From the NCBI GenBank assembly GCA_032622095.1, contig CP136064.1:134859129-134923128 (forward strand): DNA of 64,000 nucleotides, read 5' to 3'. Positions 1-11,098 of the stretch are shown here, piece by piece (position 1 is the first letter of the stretch; each line of letters starts with the position of its first letter). Both the position numbers and the translations under genes were made by a program. The stretch comes from Siphonodentalium dalli (lineage: Eukaryota > Mollusca > Scaphopoda > Gadilida > Siphonodentaliidae). Below the pieces are notes generated by a model that was given only the letters and a program-made list of their open reading frames with translations, had not been told where the DNA came from and searched no databases.

Positions 1-128
1 CTGTCCATTGTGCAAGTGTAACTGTTGACTACTGATCAGAAAGTGACAATATGCTTCATAAACTGAGAACATTTAGAGAGAAAAAATTATAAATCGCAAA
101 AAAATCCTTAATTTTTTTCCAATATGTC

Positions 129-643
129 ATTCATTTTGGCAGGCATTTTGTTTATTTTTGGCCACTAATCATCTTAAATCAAAGATACATATTCCCTGGA
201 TAGAATGTATCAAATATTACTGATCATGTGTTTATATTCACCTGTTCACAAGAGATTGAAATTACTGAGTGTATGCAAAAGTAATCATCGAGAATTATTA
301 ATGAAATATGTCAATTTTCATACCTGTTGATTCCATCTCCAAATATACAGGCTCTTTCCAACTCTTATTTCTTACAAATGGCTCCAAATTGTTCTTATAT
401 GATTGTTCTTATGTTAGACAGTAAAATATTTCAAATATGCTAAGCAATCTCAGAAAAAAATTAGAAGATTTTCAATATTTCGCAAACAATCATAGAATTT
501 TTCCATTTTGGCAGCCATCTTGGATTTTTATGGCCATGAGTTGTCTTAAATGAATGACAGACATCTCCTGGATAGAACACATCAATCATTACCTCCCATA
601 TGTTAATATCCATTTGCCCACAAGAGATTGAAATTAGTAAGTG
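129..643. repeat. Tandem pair, ~370-bp period
   Basis: Two diverged direct copies, about 129-275 and 498-643. Both contain 'ttttggcag', a 'ctggatagaa' block and 'cacaagagattgaaatta'. No coding signal is seen. Nothing recognisable lies between them apart from AT-rich spacer. Confidence 0.6.
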
Positions 644-827
644 GAATCTTGGATCACTAAACGCTCTCTACGAGATGATGACGTCATAACTCAGAACTGG
701 GTCATTTTCTGGCTGGGGTCCAACTCTTATTTTGATCACAACACCTTAGCCTACATATGTGTGAAGTTTCATGCTTTTAACAAAAAATGCACAAAAAAGT
801 TGCTAAGTCACCCCACTACAAGTTTAA

Positions 828-1848
828 TAGGGTCCTGCGAATATTCGATATTCGATTCGAGATTCGATTCGAAAGTCAAATTCAATTCGAATTAGAGTCG
901 AAATGTCCAACTCGAAATTTTGAATATACACTGACGAAAAGGTGGGCTGTTTAACGAACAAGTAAACGCATCAATCTTAGCTGTTTCTGTGCCATTTAGT
1001 TCCCGAAAATTATGAAGATATGCACCTTATAATTCTTATTGTACATCGCAAATGTTCCCATGCTATTAAATATAAGTATACCCAGTAATTAGCCACAAAA
1101 AGACGACTAAATACGTCTCAATTCTAGCATCGAACATAGTAGTCAAAAGCTCGGAGATTGACCGACGACGCGCATAAATTATAATAGGTATGAGACTGAG
1201 AAACCGTAAGCGTTATCCGCCGACTATCCGTCTCAGATTCCGATTTATGTAATATTGCTGAGAATGTAAACAACACGTGTTTCCAGCATCGAAAAGTGCA
1301 TGTGGGCGGTGTTTTCTTTTGAAGTTGACTTTCAGTTTTGGAGCATTCTTTGACACTGTCTTGTCTAACTTATGCCGTTATGTAAGTTATGTCTGCGAAT
1401 TGCATTTTACTCCTGTCTTGTTTTGCGACTGTTGTTGCATCTTCTGACTTCAAGTTTATAACAACGGGTGTTTCCGAATGCCGATTTGCAATTTTGAATG
1501 TACATGCATACTGTACAAATTTCGCGTGTTATCAGTTCCGATAATCCATTCAGTGGTTATATATTAATCGTCGTGACGGCCGCATGGACGTTTTAATCTG
1601 TTTTTTTTTCCTCGACAATTATCAATTGAAGTTAATACTATCGCGAACGACGGTTGATCGTCACATACGTTATGATGGAACTTCATTAGAACGTGTCACA
1701 AATCGTCTAATCATTGACAAAACTTACCTAATTGAGCATGCAACACACAGGTATGACTCGATTCGATATTCGGTTCGATATTCGATTCGATTTCGTCGAT
1801 TCGATTAGACATTCGATTCGATCAAAATCTCCAATTCGCAGGACCCTA
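828..1848. mobile_element. hAT-like non-autonomous element with 15-bp TIRs
   Basis: The ends are perfect inverted repeats: TAGGGTCCTGCGAAT on the left and its complement at 1834-1848. Subterminal DNA on both sides is filled with 'attcgattcga' variants (about 840-900 and 1756-1830), the usual layout of hAT binding sites. No transposase frame is present. I could not identify an 8-bp target duplication, so the hAT label rests on the TIR and subterminal style only. Confidence 0.65.
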
Positions 1849-1921
1849 TCACAAGTGTGCAGCTGTATTGTTAGGCCTCATTGATGAACATTTCTTAGTA
1901 ACGGATTAGTGGCATGCATTG

Positions 1922-2236
1922 CGAACGGAATGTGTCCATTTCGTTTGAGAGTAAAACTGTAAGACGGGTCATTTTGTACTTTCGTTTTCACCCATACATG
2001 TCCGGTTGTTACCATTGTTTCCTTTTTGCTTATTTTAAACGAAGTTTCTGCTTCTTAAAATTTGTTAATAAATTGTGGAATGTGTGCATTTCTTTTGGGG
2101 GTTAAACAGTAAGACAAGTCCATTTTTTAGTTTATTCTGTTTTTATACTTTCGGTTTCGTGCATCCGACTGCATCCGGTGGAATTATGATTATTTTCACT
2201 TAGTTTATACGAAGTGTCTGCGTCTTTCTCTTCAAT
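1922..2236. repeat. Diverged direct repeat pair, ~150-170 bp
   Basis: 'gaatgtgt.catttc' ... 'gtaagac.ggtc' ... 'cgaagt.tctgc' occurs at about 1928-2057 and again at 2077-2236. This is a degenerate tandem duplication without coding capacity. Confidence 0.45.
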
Positions 2237-2679
2237 AAATGATGGTATCTCCCACTCACAGCAGCTCTATTACAACTACCAACAGGACATTCATTACCAT
2301 TTTATTTATATCTATATATTTATAAAATAATCGCAAATAGAAATTCATAAAAACTATGTAATGTTCATCATAAAAATTTTTTTTGGAACATGAACATATT
2401 TGGGCATACCTCCCGCAAAAATCTACCGGATTGACATTTTCAAAACTTAACAGGTCTGCTCACCAGTGACTTTTTCCAGAAATAAAAAATTTTGGTAAAG
2501 CTAGCCCTGCGGCAATGTCCTAACTTTATATTTGCCAACATTGTTGGTGTTAAAATTACTACATCATATCATTTCTCTACTTGATATACAAAAAGTGTTG
2601 CTTTTTCAGGAAAAAAAATTTCCAGACATTATCATTCTCACGGATATTGCAATAATGCCAAAATAGTTAATCCATATGG

Positions 2680-3400
2680 TGTAGCAGTTATCTGACAAGC
2701 ATATGTAGAAAGAAGTTGACAGAAATTTTGAACGGTTTGCGAGATACTTGATTTTAGTTTCCTCTCCCCAAACACGTTTTTTGTCAAAAAATTACATACT
2801 TTTGATAACGACTTTATAATTTTTTTCTAATTGATCTTTAAAATAATGGGACCTAATATCAATCTTGTACTGAAAGGTTTGTCCAGATATACCGTTTAAT
2901 TGATTACAGATGTGTTCAACTTCAGGCTTCCAGACCAAAGTCACAACAACAACATATTGTATTGATAACAGGTGTATGCATGCATTTACATTGATTTTAT
3001 AGTACTAAAATATGCATTTATATAAACAACACATGACCAACTATAGTATTCATATAGCTCAGTAGTTATCTGGACATTACATGTAGAAAGAATTTGTGTT
3101 ATAAACAACACATGACCAACTATAGTATTCATATGGCTCAGTAGTTATCTGGACATTACATGTAGAAAGAATTTGACAGAAATTGTGAACGGTTTGCCAT
3201 ATATTGGATGTCAGCTCCCGCTCTCCCGAACATGTTTTGTTCGAAAAGATACATATTTATGATAACGACAACACACACTTTTCTATAAAATGATTCTAAT
3301 GGGAACCAAATCATGATTCATGTGATGAAAACCAGATCCGTAGACAAAGTCAACGGTTAAAGATGTCCTCAGGCTTTCAAACCCACGGTTACAACAACAA
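2680..3400. repeat. Segmental duplication containing a 79-bp tandem repeat
   Basis: The block 'agttatctg..a..atatgtagaaag' to 'gataacgac' at about 2690-2815 recurs diverged at 3125-3270. Inside the second copy, 'ataaacaacacatgaccaac' starts at 3022 and again at 3101, an exact 79-bp period. No gene is seen. The AT-rich DNA from 2240 to 2680 holds nothing I can identify. Confidence 0.6.
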
Positions 3401-3659
3401 CATTTGATTTATAACATGTAATTTTATATTAATATATAGCGAATTTGTAAAACTAAAGTGTTTCTAATAAACGACACATAATATAGACTAACATATATAC
3501 AGAACAAAATCTTATTGCTGCCACAGTTATTATTGTTAGTGTCCTCTCTAAATCGACTAAAATATAGAAAAATTAATATTGTATTTTATATCTCATAAAC
3601 TAGTCTGTCTGACCAATTTGGCAAGCGTTAGTTCAAATATGTTCTATTAGAGGCAATTA

Positions 3660-5375
3660 ACACACAACCACGAACTGAAAGAATATGATCTCAATATTAA
3701 CTGAGGGTGTGTACAAAGAATAGTTATATAAAGAAATACATAATGTTTATGGATGGGCTGGTTCCCAAAATAGTGTTCCCATTTAAAGTCTAAAATACAA
3801 AACATTGCTGCATGGCAAATATGAAAGACAAATTTTCTATTTTTCGAGAACACTATACCCGATTTAAAGTCACGAACACAATACGAACTGAAGCTATATA
3901 CTCTCTATATTAACTGAAAGTGTGAATGGAAGGTAGCTAGTGCTATCAGGGAATACATATTTGTACGGGTGTCTTGTGTCTGTCGCTTTACACAAAGCGG
4001 CTGATAAATAAGAAAGATGAATTTGCTGTTTTGAGGTCCCTCTACCCAATTGAAGTATTAAAGTTGAACACGCTGGGAAGTGAATGGATTGCTCTCAATA
4101 TTGACTGAGAATGTGGACAAAGGGTAGTAATATCAGACCATGCACAATGTTTATGGATTGGTTCTGAAAAGCGGATGGCACATGACAAAGGATGAATATT
4201 TTTTTGTTTTGTGGGACCCCTTTATAAAGCCACGTAAGCTATTAATGCATCATGCACTGAAGATGTGCTCTTAATAATAACTTGCAGTGTGAACGAAAGG
4301 TTGTGCTATCAGGGAATATACAATTTATATCGGTGGTTTGGTTCCCGAAATCCTAAGGTACTTTACAAAAGGCGGCTGGCAAATACGAAAGTTGAAATTT
4401 CTTTGTTCGAGGCCCCCTACCCCATTTAAAGTCTAAAACACACCACAAACTGAAAGGATGTGCTCTCAATATTAACTGAAGGTGTGGACAAATAGTAGCT
4501 AAATTAAGAAATAGACATCTTTAATGGATGGGTTGGTTCCCGAATTTCTGGGACACTTTACAAAAAGTGGCTATCAAATGAGAAAGGCAAATTCACATTG
4601 TTGTAGGTGCCCTTAACCCATTTGAACTCTTGAACACACCATGAACTGAAGTTGTATGCTCTCAATATTAACTGAGTGTGTGAATGCTAGGTAGTGCTAT
4701 CACGAAATATACAATTCATATGGGTAGTTTGGTTCCCGAAATCCTAGAGCACTTTACATAAGGTGGCTGGCAAATACGAAAGGTGAATTTTCTATGTTTT
4801 GAGGCTACCCTATCCCATTTGAAGTCTTGAACACACCATGAACTGAAAGGATATGCTCCAAATATTAACTAAGGGTGTATATATATTGACGCTATATCAA
4901 TAAATACACACCCTACATGGATTGGTTAGTTCTCGAATGTCTGGGACACTTTAGAAAAAGAGGCTGGCAAATGAGAAAGGCGAATTATCACTGTTTTTGG
5001 GGACCCCTATTAAAACCCATTTGATATCTTGAACACACCATTAACTGAAGTTATATGCTCCAAAACATAGCTGAATGTGTAAACGAAAGGAAATGCTATC
5101 AGGACATTATCAATTGATACATGGGTGGTTTGGTTGCACTGAAATCCTGGGCCACTACAAAAAGCGGCTGGCAAACATGAAATGCGAACTTTCAATGTTT
5201 TGGTGACCCACTATCCCACTTGAAGTCTTAAACATGACAGGAACTTAAATGATATGCTCTCAGTTTTAACTGCGGGTGTGGACAAATTGTAGTAGTATCC
5301 AGAAATGCACATATGCTATGGTTGGGATGGTTCCCGAAAGTCTATGGCACTTTACAACAACGTCAGAAATATATA
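3660..5375. repeat. Satellite-like tandem array, ~196-bp monomer, dimeric
   Basis: A landmark 'attaactga(g/a).gtgtg' recurs at 3695, 3909, 4099, 4275, 4471, 4667, 4863, 5065 and 5265, giving spacings of 176-214 bp (mostly 196-202). Monomers carry 'ggttcccgaa', 'cactttacaaaa..ggctggcaaat' and 'cccatttgaagtcttgaaca'. Alternate monomers read 'gtgtggacaaa' or 'gtgtgaa.gaaagg', so the higher-order unit is a ~395-bp dimer with about 4.5 copies. The short frames inside are chance. Confidence 0.75.
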
Positions 5376-5523
5376 AATGAAAGTGTCAATGACACTGTAG
5401 CTCAACTTGGAAAGGGAATAATTTCATGTGTTACAGTCAATGGAGGGATTAGGAATGCGGAAAGTTGAAATGTCTAAGTAATACCAGATTATCAAAATGA
5501 AGAGATATCTATATAATGTAAAA

Positions 5524-6333
5524 ACCAAGATGGTAGCCCGTGCCAAAGGATTTAGTCATGCAAAGAGTAAAATCCAAGATGGCTGCCAGCGACCATATTT
5601 TTTGGCCAAACGACCCCAAAATTACTCGTTCCCATCTACACGTCAATATTAACATCCATGACAAATTTCATGATAATCAGACGAACAGTACGACCTGTAG
5701 CCCGTGCTAATGGATTGAATTTTGAAATCCAAGATGGCAGTTTAGCGGTCATGTTTTTTGGCCGAATGACTCCAATATGACTTGTTCCCATCTACATGTA
5801 CATGTCAATGTCAACAGTCATGACTAATTTCACAATGATCCAACCAAAGGTACGGCCAGTGGCCCGTGCCAAAGGATTTAGTCATGCAGAGAGTAAAATC
5901 CAAGATGGCTGTTGGCGGCCATGTTTTTTGGCCGAATGACCTAAAAATGACTCGTTCCCATCTACATGTCATTGTTAACATCTATGACAAATTTCATGAT
6001 GGTCTGACCAAAGGTACGACCTGTAGCCCATGTGAAAGGATTTAGTCATGCAAAAAGTAAAAGATGGCTGCCAGGGCAATGTTTTCTGGCCGAATGACCC
6101 CAAAATTACCCATTCCCTTCTACATGTCAATATTAACATCTGTGACAAATTTCATAATGATCCGAACAAAGGTACGACCTGTAGCCCGTGCCAAAGGATT
6201 TAGTCATGCAAATGGTAAAATGCAAGATGGCTGCCGGCGGCCTTGTTTTTTTGGCCGAACAACCCGAAAATAACTCGTTCCCATCTACATGTAAATATTA
6301 ACATCCATGACAAATTTCATGATGATCAGATAG
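5524..6333 (-). repeat. Array of ~160-bp monomers (about 5 copies)
   Basis: Each monomer contains, on this strand, 'gtagcccgtgccaaaggat', 'gtcatgcaaa.agtaaaat', 'ccaagatggctgcc', 'tttttggccgaa', 'actcgttcccatctacatgt' and 'tgacaaatttcatgatgatc'. These are reverse complements of the array at 32.3-34.4 kb. The short open frames in it are by-products of the repeat. Confidence 0.8.
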
Positions 6334-8258
6334 AGCCCTGCGAAGCTTCGAAAATTCGATTCGGTGTCGACATCGGTGATCAGATTCGGGATCGATACCG
6401 AATCGGCTTTCCGTTTCGTATATTTCGAATCGGATCATTCTTTCCAGTTTATTGGGACAAACAACTATTTTTTGTATTTATGGAGCTCAATTAATGAGGC
6501 AATTTCCGCATTGTATTGTGTTTTCTCGTATGGTGGTCTCGTCGGCGCCACATATGATGTAATTCAGAGTTTACACTATTGTTACGCGATTACGTCCATT
6601 CATAGTCCGTCGCCATTTTCGCAAATGTACATATATAAACTGTTATAACATCCGTAACACTTACAAGTGGTTCTTGGGACAGTGATCGTATAAAATATAT
6701 AGTACTAGCAGGTGACCTGACTTCGTCCGGGCTTTGACCTTGAATTGACCATTTTGAAGGTCAAGGTCAGGTCGGGGTAACGATTTGACCCATCCAAAAC
6801 ACTCCCCGGACAAAAGTATCCCTAGGTATAAAATTTCGTTGAAATCCGTCCGTTTTACCCATTTTGACCTTGAATTGACCATTTTGAAGGTCAAGGTCTG
6901 GTCGGGATCACGATTTGACCCGTCGAAAACAGTCCCTGGCATTTTGAAGGTCAAGGTCAGGTCGGGGTAACGATTTGACGGTTTTGACCCGTCCAAAACA
7001 AAGCAGCACCCTTATGATGTCATACAGATAAAGCCTCTCGGCATATCTCGAACCCGGTGGTCGTAGAATCCGATTTTTCATGGGAAAATGGACAGACACC
7101 ACGCTTTAATTGTATTAGGCAATTATCAAAGAGACATAAACGCATTTATTAACAATTTTGCCAGCCTTGGGAAGATTCGTAGAAGCGAGTTCTATGCAAT
7201 GGAAATGCATGCATATTTCCTAATGTAACGGTTTAACACTGTCTAAACGCTGTTTATCAACGACACTGCGGATACGAACGCTCTTTAACTATCACGCGAT
7301 TAACCCATGAACTACCCATTGCGGTGGCGGGGGATTGGAGAATGAGTGATCTGACGTTCTCAGAAGCGGTGCGATGACATTCCATGTGGGATTTTACCCT
7401 TAGATAGGAAGTTTGGGCTAAATCCGCCCGGCAGTTTTCCAGGCCATAGCTAAACATACAAACAGACAAACAGAAGTCGCAAAATATATATTAGATATAC
7501 TATATATTTAAAGTGACTATAATCACCATGTAGGTCAGAAGTAGAGACAAATACGGTTTACTTAATTTTATATAAAGATCCAAACATGTTTAACATGTTA
7601 AGATGGTCCCTGACATAAATTCTGATCAACAAGAAAGTTGGGTAATGTAATGACTTTACTAACTTCAGGGATAGAACACACATGATGATTATATAAGAGT
7701 TAACTCCCGTCAAACAGAATGCATTGTTACAAGTTGCCCATCCAGGTACTGATGCGATGGATGATGCATATTAATATGCATCCATTGGTTATGATATATC
7801 TATTATACATCATACATCAATTCTGAAATCCTTAGAATACAGTCATTGGCGACTATCAAATTAATAAACACTATATTACATATATACGGTATACACACTA
7901 CTAAAGCAGTCGTGTAGTGTATCTTCAGTAGTAATTATTCATTTTATAGTTGTCAAGTTATGTGCTTAGATGACGTATATGTCACATGTTATACTAAGTG
8001 ATATAATAAAGTTTCGATTTTCGTTCAAAAATAAAGTTGAGAACGATGTCAGTCATATATAGAACGTTTGTCTGTGAACTCTGTCTTGGTTCTTTCTTTC
8101 ATAGTCTCAGCTTTTATGACAAATAAGTGAACAATAATTAGAATGATGTCCGATGGTCAGCTATGGTTTTCTCCTTCCAGTTCTTGTCCCGTTTCGATTC
8201 GGATTCGATGTCGATGTCGATATCGGACACCCGATTCAATTCGAGATTCGATTCAATG
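6334..8258. mobile_element. hAT-like insertion inside the monomer array
   Basis: The monomer sequence stops at 'gatgatcagatag' (6333) and resumes at 'gctatgagaaatttcataat' (about 8265). Both edges of the intervening DNA are rich in 'gattcg' and 'atcgatatcgg' variants: 6334-6435 begins GCCCTGCGAAGCTTCG, and 8185-8258 is the opposite edge. The start resembles the GGGTCCTGCGAA end of the element at 828. The right-hand tip appears lost. An RTE-like repeat sits inside; 7500-8160 holds only AT-rich spacer. Confidence 0.5.
6700..7496 (+). mobile_element. RTE-like non-autonomous retroelement/SINE copy 1
   Basis: It starts 'ctagcaggtgacctgacttc', followed by a 'gtccgggctttgacc' block, and ends 'acaaacagacaaacagaagt..aaaatatatattagatata'. 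The copy at 41626-42411 has the same start and end in the same orientation and almost the same length. The 'aaacaga.aaaatatata.tagata' tail is typical of RTE-clade LINEs and their SINEs (inference). Its 5' part repeats 'tgaccttgaattgacc...tcaaggtca' two to three times (6737-6960). No protein is encoded. Confidence 0.5.
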
Positions 8259-8759
8259 TCAACGGCTATGAGAAATTTCATAATAATCCGAATAAAGGTT
8301 CGACCTGTAGCATGTATTGTTGACGCCTCACACATGCACACACCCATATACGCACACACACACGGACGACGGATACCAAGCCATGGCAATAGCTCAAACT
8401 TTACAAAGTAAAGTTGAGCTAATAAACATGGGAATTCCCAATGTCATGTCGGTGTGACGATTTGCAGTAGGTGACGATTTGCAGTAAGTCCCTATTTGCG
8501 GAGGTCCCCGAATTCGGGGAGGTCCCCTAACATGGGCGAAATATGTTGATTTTAAAGAGGGAATGGGTGCGTATATGTCAATTGATACGTATTCTAAACA
8601 AATAACAACACGATCATCATAATAGGGGTTTGTTCTATCAATTATAGGCACCGAGTTCACTTGGTGCAAATCAAACGATAAATATTCACTATATAGATCT
8701 ATATGTCCTTGTATGCCAGAAGGACTCCTTATATTTGTGAATAAGATGAAGAATATCTA

Positions 8760-10610
8760 TTAGATGTTATTTATTGAGTCAAAAAAGGGTCATAACTCCT
8801 TAAAAATAAATCGGATCAAACCCATATTCGAATCCAAACTGTATTTTGGGCTGAGAAACTTACAAACCAAATTTGGTTCCAATCAGATAAAAAAAATTTG
8901 AGTTATGGCAGCATGCGCGAATTCTAAGTCGAAAAAGGGCCATAACTCTGCAAAAAACATTCGGTGCCACGATTATTGATCTTGATAATCGGTCATCAAT
9001 AATCGATTAATCGTAGGCCTACCCAATAAAATCAGTGGACGTATTCCATAATATGGCCTATTGGCTGGGTGCTGGTTAACTGCACTGTCGCTGGTTGTTT
9101 CAGACATCAGCTGATGAAATTTTTAGTTAATAAAGTGCATGATAAACCACTGTTAATAACTGATGACCAATGAACACAGTGAATTCAATACCACCACAGT
9201 TCTCGGCGATGTTATAATATTTGTGAGTTCTTTAGAACCCCTGTAGCGATTAATTTCAGTGTTATGAATAGCCGAAAATACAAACAATATAAAAGTAGGA
9301 ATGCACGATGGATGGCCGGCGGTTCCTAAAACAAGGAAACTATAAGTTTCATCAAATTTCCAGAGTGTGGACAACAATCACAAAGGTGTGCCCCCACCCG
9401 CAAATTGCAGGACTCAGAACAAGTTAAGTAATTGATAATCATAATATCGAGTTTCATTCAGCATTCACCACATAATACGCGATAGCCTGAACGAGTACAG
9501 ATAACATCTAAGTATACTTATGCAAACAAAGTATACTCGCGAATGACATCGCGCAGAACATCGCTGATTAAAATACCATAGGTTCCCTGGTTTCCAGAGA
9601 ATGTCAATCAACTCCCCATTGGTCCAATCAGATTCAAGGGTGAGTGCATTCAGTTCATTGAACACGGTGACAGTCGGCACATTTCAAAGACAACGGGCCG
9701 CCTTTCAAGTATAAATATACAATGACGTCGCCATAAGTTCAAAGCTGCAGTGCTGCCAATTTGTAGAATATATGACCCGAAAAGTAACCATGTCGCATCA
9801 TCAAATGAACTGCTGACTGTTTGTAACATAAGTTAGTACTACTCATGTTGTTGGAATCTCATTGATACACGATCAAAGGTTGTTAACCCTTCGGTTGTAG
9901 ACTAAACTGTGTAAAACAAACACAGTATTCAATAATACCCGGCATTTTCCGAAGTCGAAATAAATAACACAGATTAATCAACGTTGGAAATGGTAATCGA
10001 TTATCGGCTTTATCAACGGTTCATCGATTATACGATTAATCGTGGCACCCCTAGATGAAACCCATATTCGAACTCGATCTGTATTTTGGGCTGAGAAACC
10101 CATATACAAAATTTGATTCCGATCAGATAGAAAATGTTTGAGTTATCGCATTATGTGTAAAGTGTCTACGGACAGACGGACAGACAGACAGACGAATGCC
10201 GTGGTCAATCCAGACGTCGACACTATGTGTACCATACTATAGTATGGGTACACATAAAAAAGGTCATAACTCAGAAAAAAATTTGGATCAAACCAATATT
10301 CGAACTCAATCTGTATTTTGGGCTGAGAAACTCATCCAATCGGATTGAAAATGTTTGAGTTATCACACCATGCATAAAGTGTCTATGGACGGACAGATGG
10401 ACGTACAGGCTGACAGACGGATGAGTGGTCAATCCGGATGTCGACACTATGTGCACCATGCTATCAAATAATTTCTGTACAAATTTTGTCAAGGTTAAAA
10501 GTTAGTTTGACTGAACTATAAGGTTCAAATGTGCATACAGACGGACTGACAGACGGACAATGTCAATCTAGTATACCCCCATTCTCTTTGAGAGTTGGGG
10601 TATAATGAGT
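8760..10610. repeat. 'cataactc' / (gacggac)n repeat family, tandem copies
   Basis: Three units carry 'gtcataactc..aaaaa', 'ggatcaaacc.atattcgaa', 'tgtattttgggctgagaaac' and 'tttgagttat', ending in gacggacaga-type tails (8760-8965, 10050-10250, 10258-10600). The last unit finishes 'tatacccccattctctttga' and then 'gttggggtataa'. This is a non-coding repeat common in bivalve DNA (from memory). The first unit is split by the hAT-like element 8963-10049. Confidence 0.65.
8963..10049. mobile_element. hAT-like non-autonomous element with GGTGCCACGATTA ends
   Basis: GGTGCCACGATTA at 8963-8975 is matched by its reverse complement at 10037-10049, and the right tip continues CCCTAG, as in CTAGGGGTGCCAC-type hAT ends. 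Subterminal 'taatcgat' runs occur at both ends (8985-9010, 9990-10040). It interrupts a 'cataactc' repeat: the left host half ends 'ctgcaaaaaacattc' and the right half resumes 'gatgaaacccatattcg'. There is no transposase inside. Confidence 0.7.
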
Positions 10611-10920
10611 GTTTGCATTTATAACAAAGTTCCCTCTACATTTTCCGACTATGAAAAACCGAAGGCAAAAATACCGCACCAAATCCTAATCGAGTCATTC
10701 GTATCTTTCAGCAAACAACAAGCCGGTTGATTTATTTATGCAGTTAAGTTTAAGAGATCTTTACGTAATCTTAACTATGAGAGAGAAGAAGCTTGTCTCT
10801 CTACTCCACAACCGTAGGTTGCTATCAAACGGAGTTCTAAGATAGACTATGTATGAACTTTACAACTCAAAGTACGAGGAGTTTAACATGGCGACATCGG
10901 AACAATGTTGACATGACAGC

Positions 10921-11098
10921 AGTGGAATCGTTGAGAATTCCAGAGAAAGGAGTAGCACGCAGTGCTGGTATAAACTCCTGTGTTCACGTCAGTTACGACT
11001 GGAAAACTATACTGACTCGACAGTCGTGGAATCTTGAGAATTCCCGAGAATGGAGTAGCACACAGTGCTGTTAAAAGACTCCTGTGTTCACATGGGTG
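10921..11098. repeat. Direct repeat pair, ~107-bp spacing
   Basis: 'gtggaatc.ttgagaattcc' continuing to 'ggagtagcac.cagtgctg' and 'gactcctgtgttcac' occurs at 10921-10992 and 11028-11098. Both frames across it are short and look incidental. Confidence 0.6.

Larger units (their letters stand above)
5382..8421 (-). mobile_element. Element with TAGCTCAACTT ends (interrupted copy)
   Basis: One end reads 'agtgtcaatgacactgtagc' at 5382 and runs into TAGCTCAACTT (5398-5408). The other is AAGTTGAGCTA at 8411-8421, preceded by a 'ccatggcaatagctcaaac' block and a 'cggacgacgg' stretch. The same ends and internal order occur in the opposite orientation at 32264-34463. The body is a monomer array (5524-6333). 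The interior 6334-8258 is a later insertion. Confidence 0.6.
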
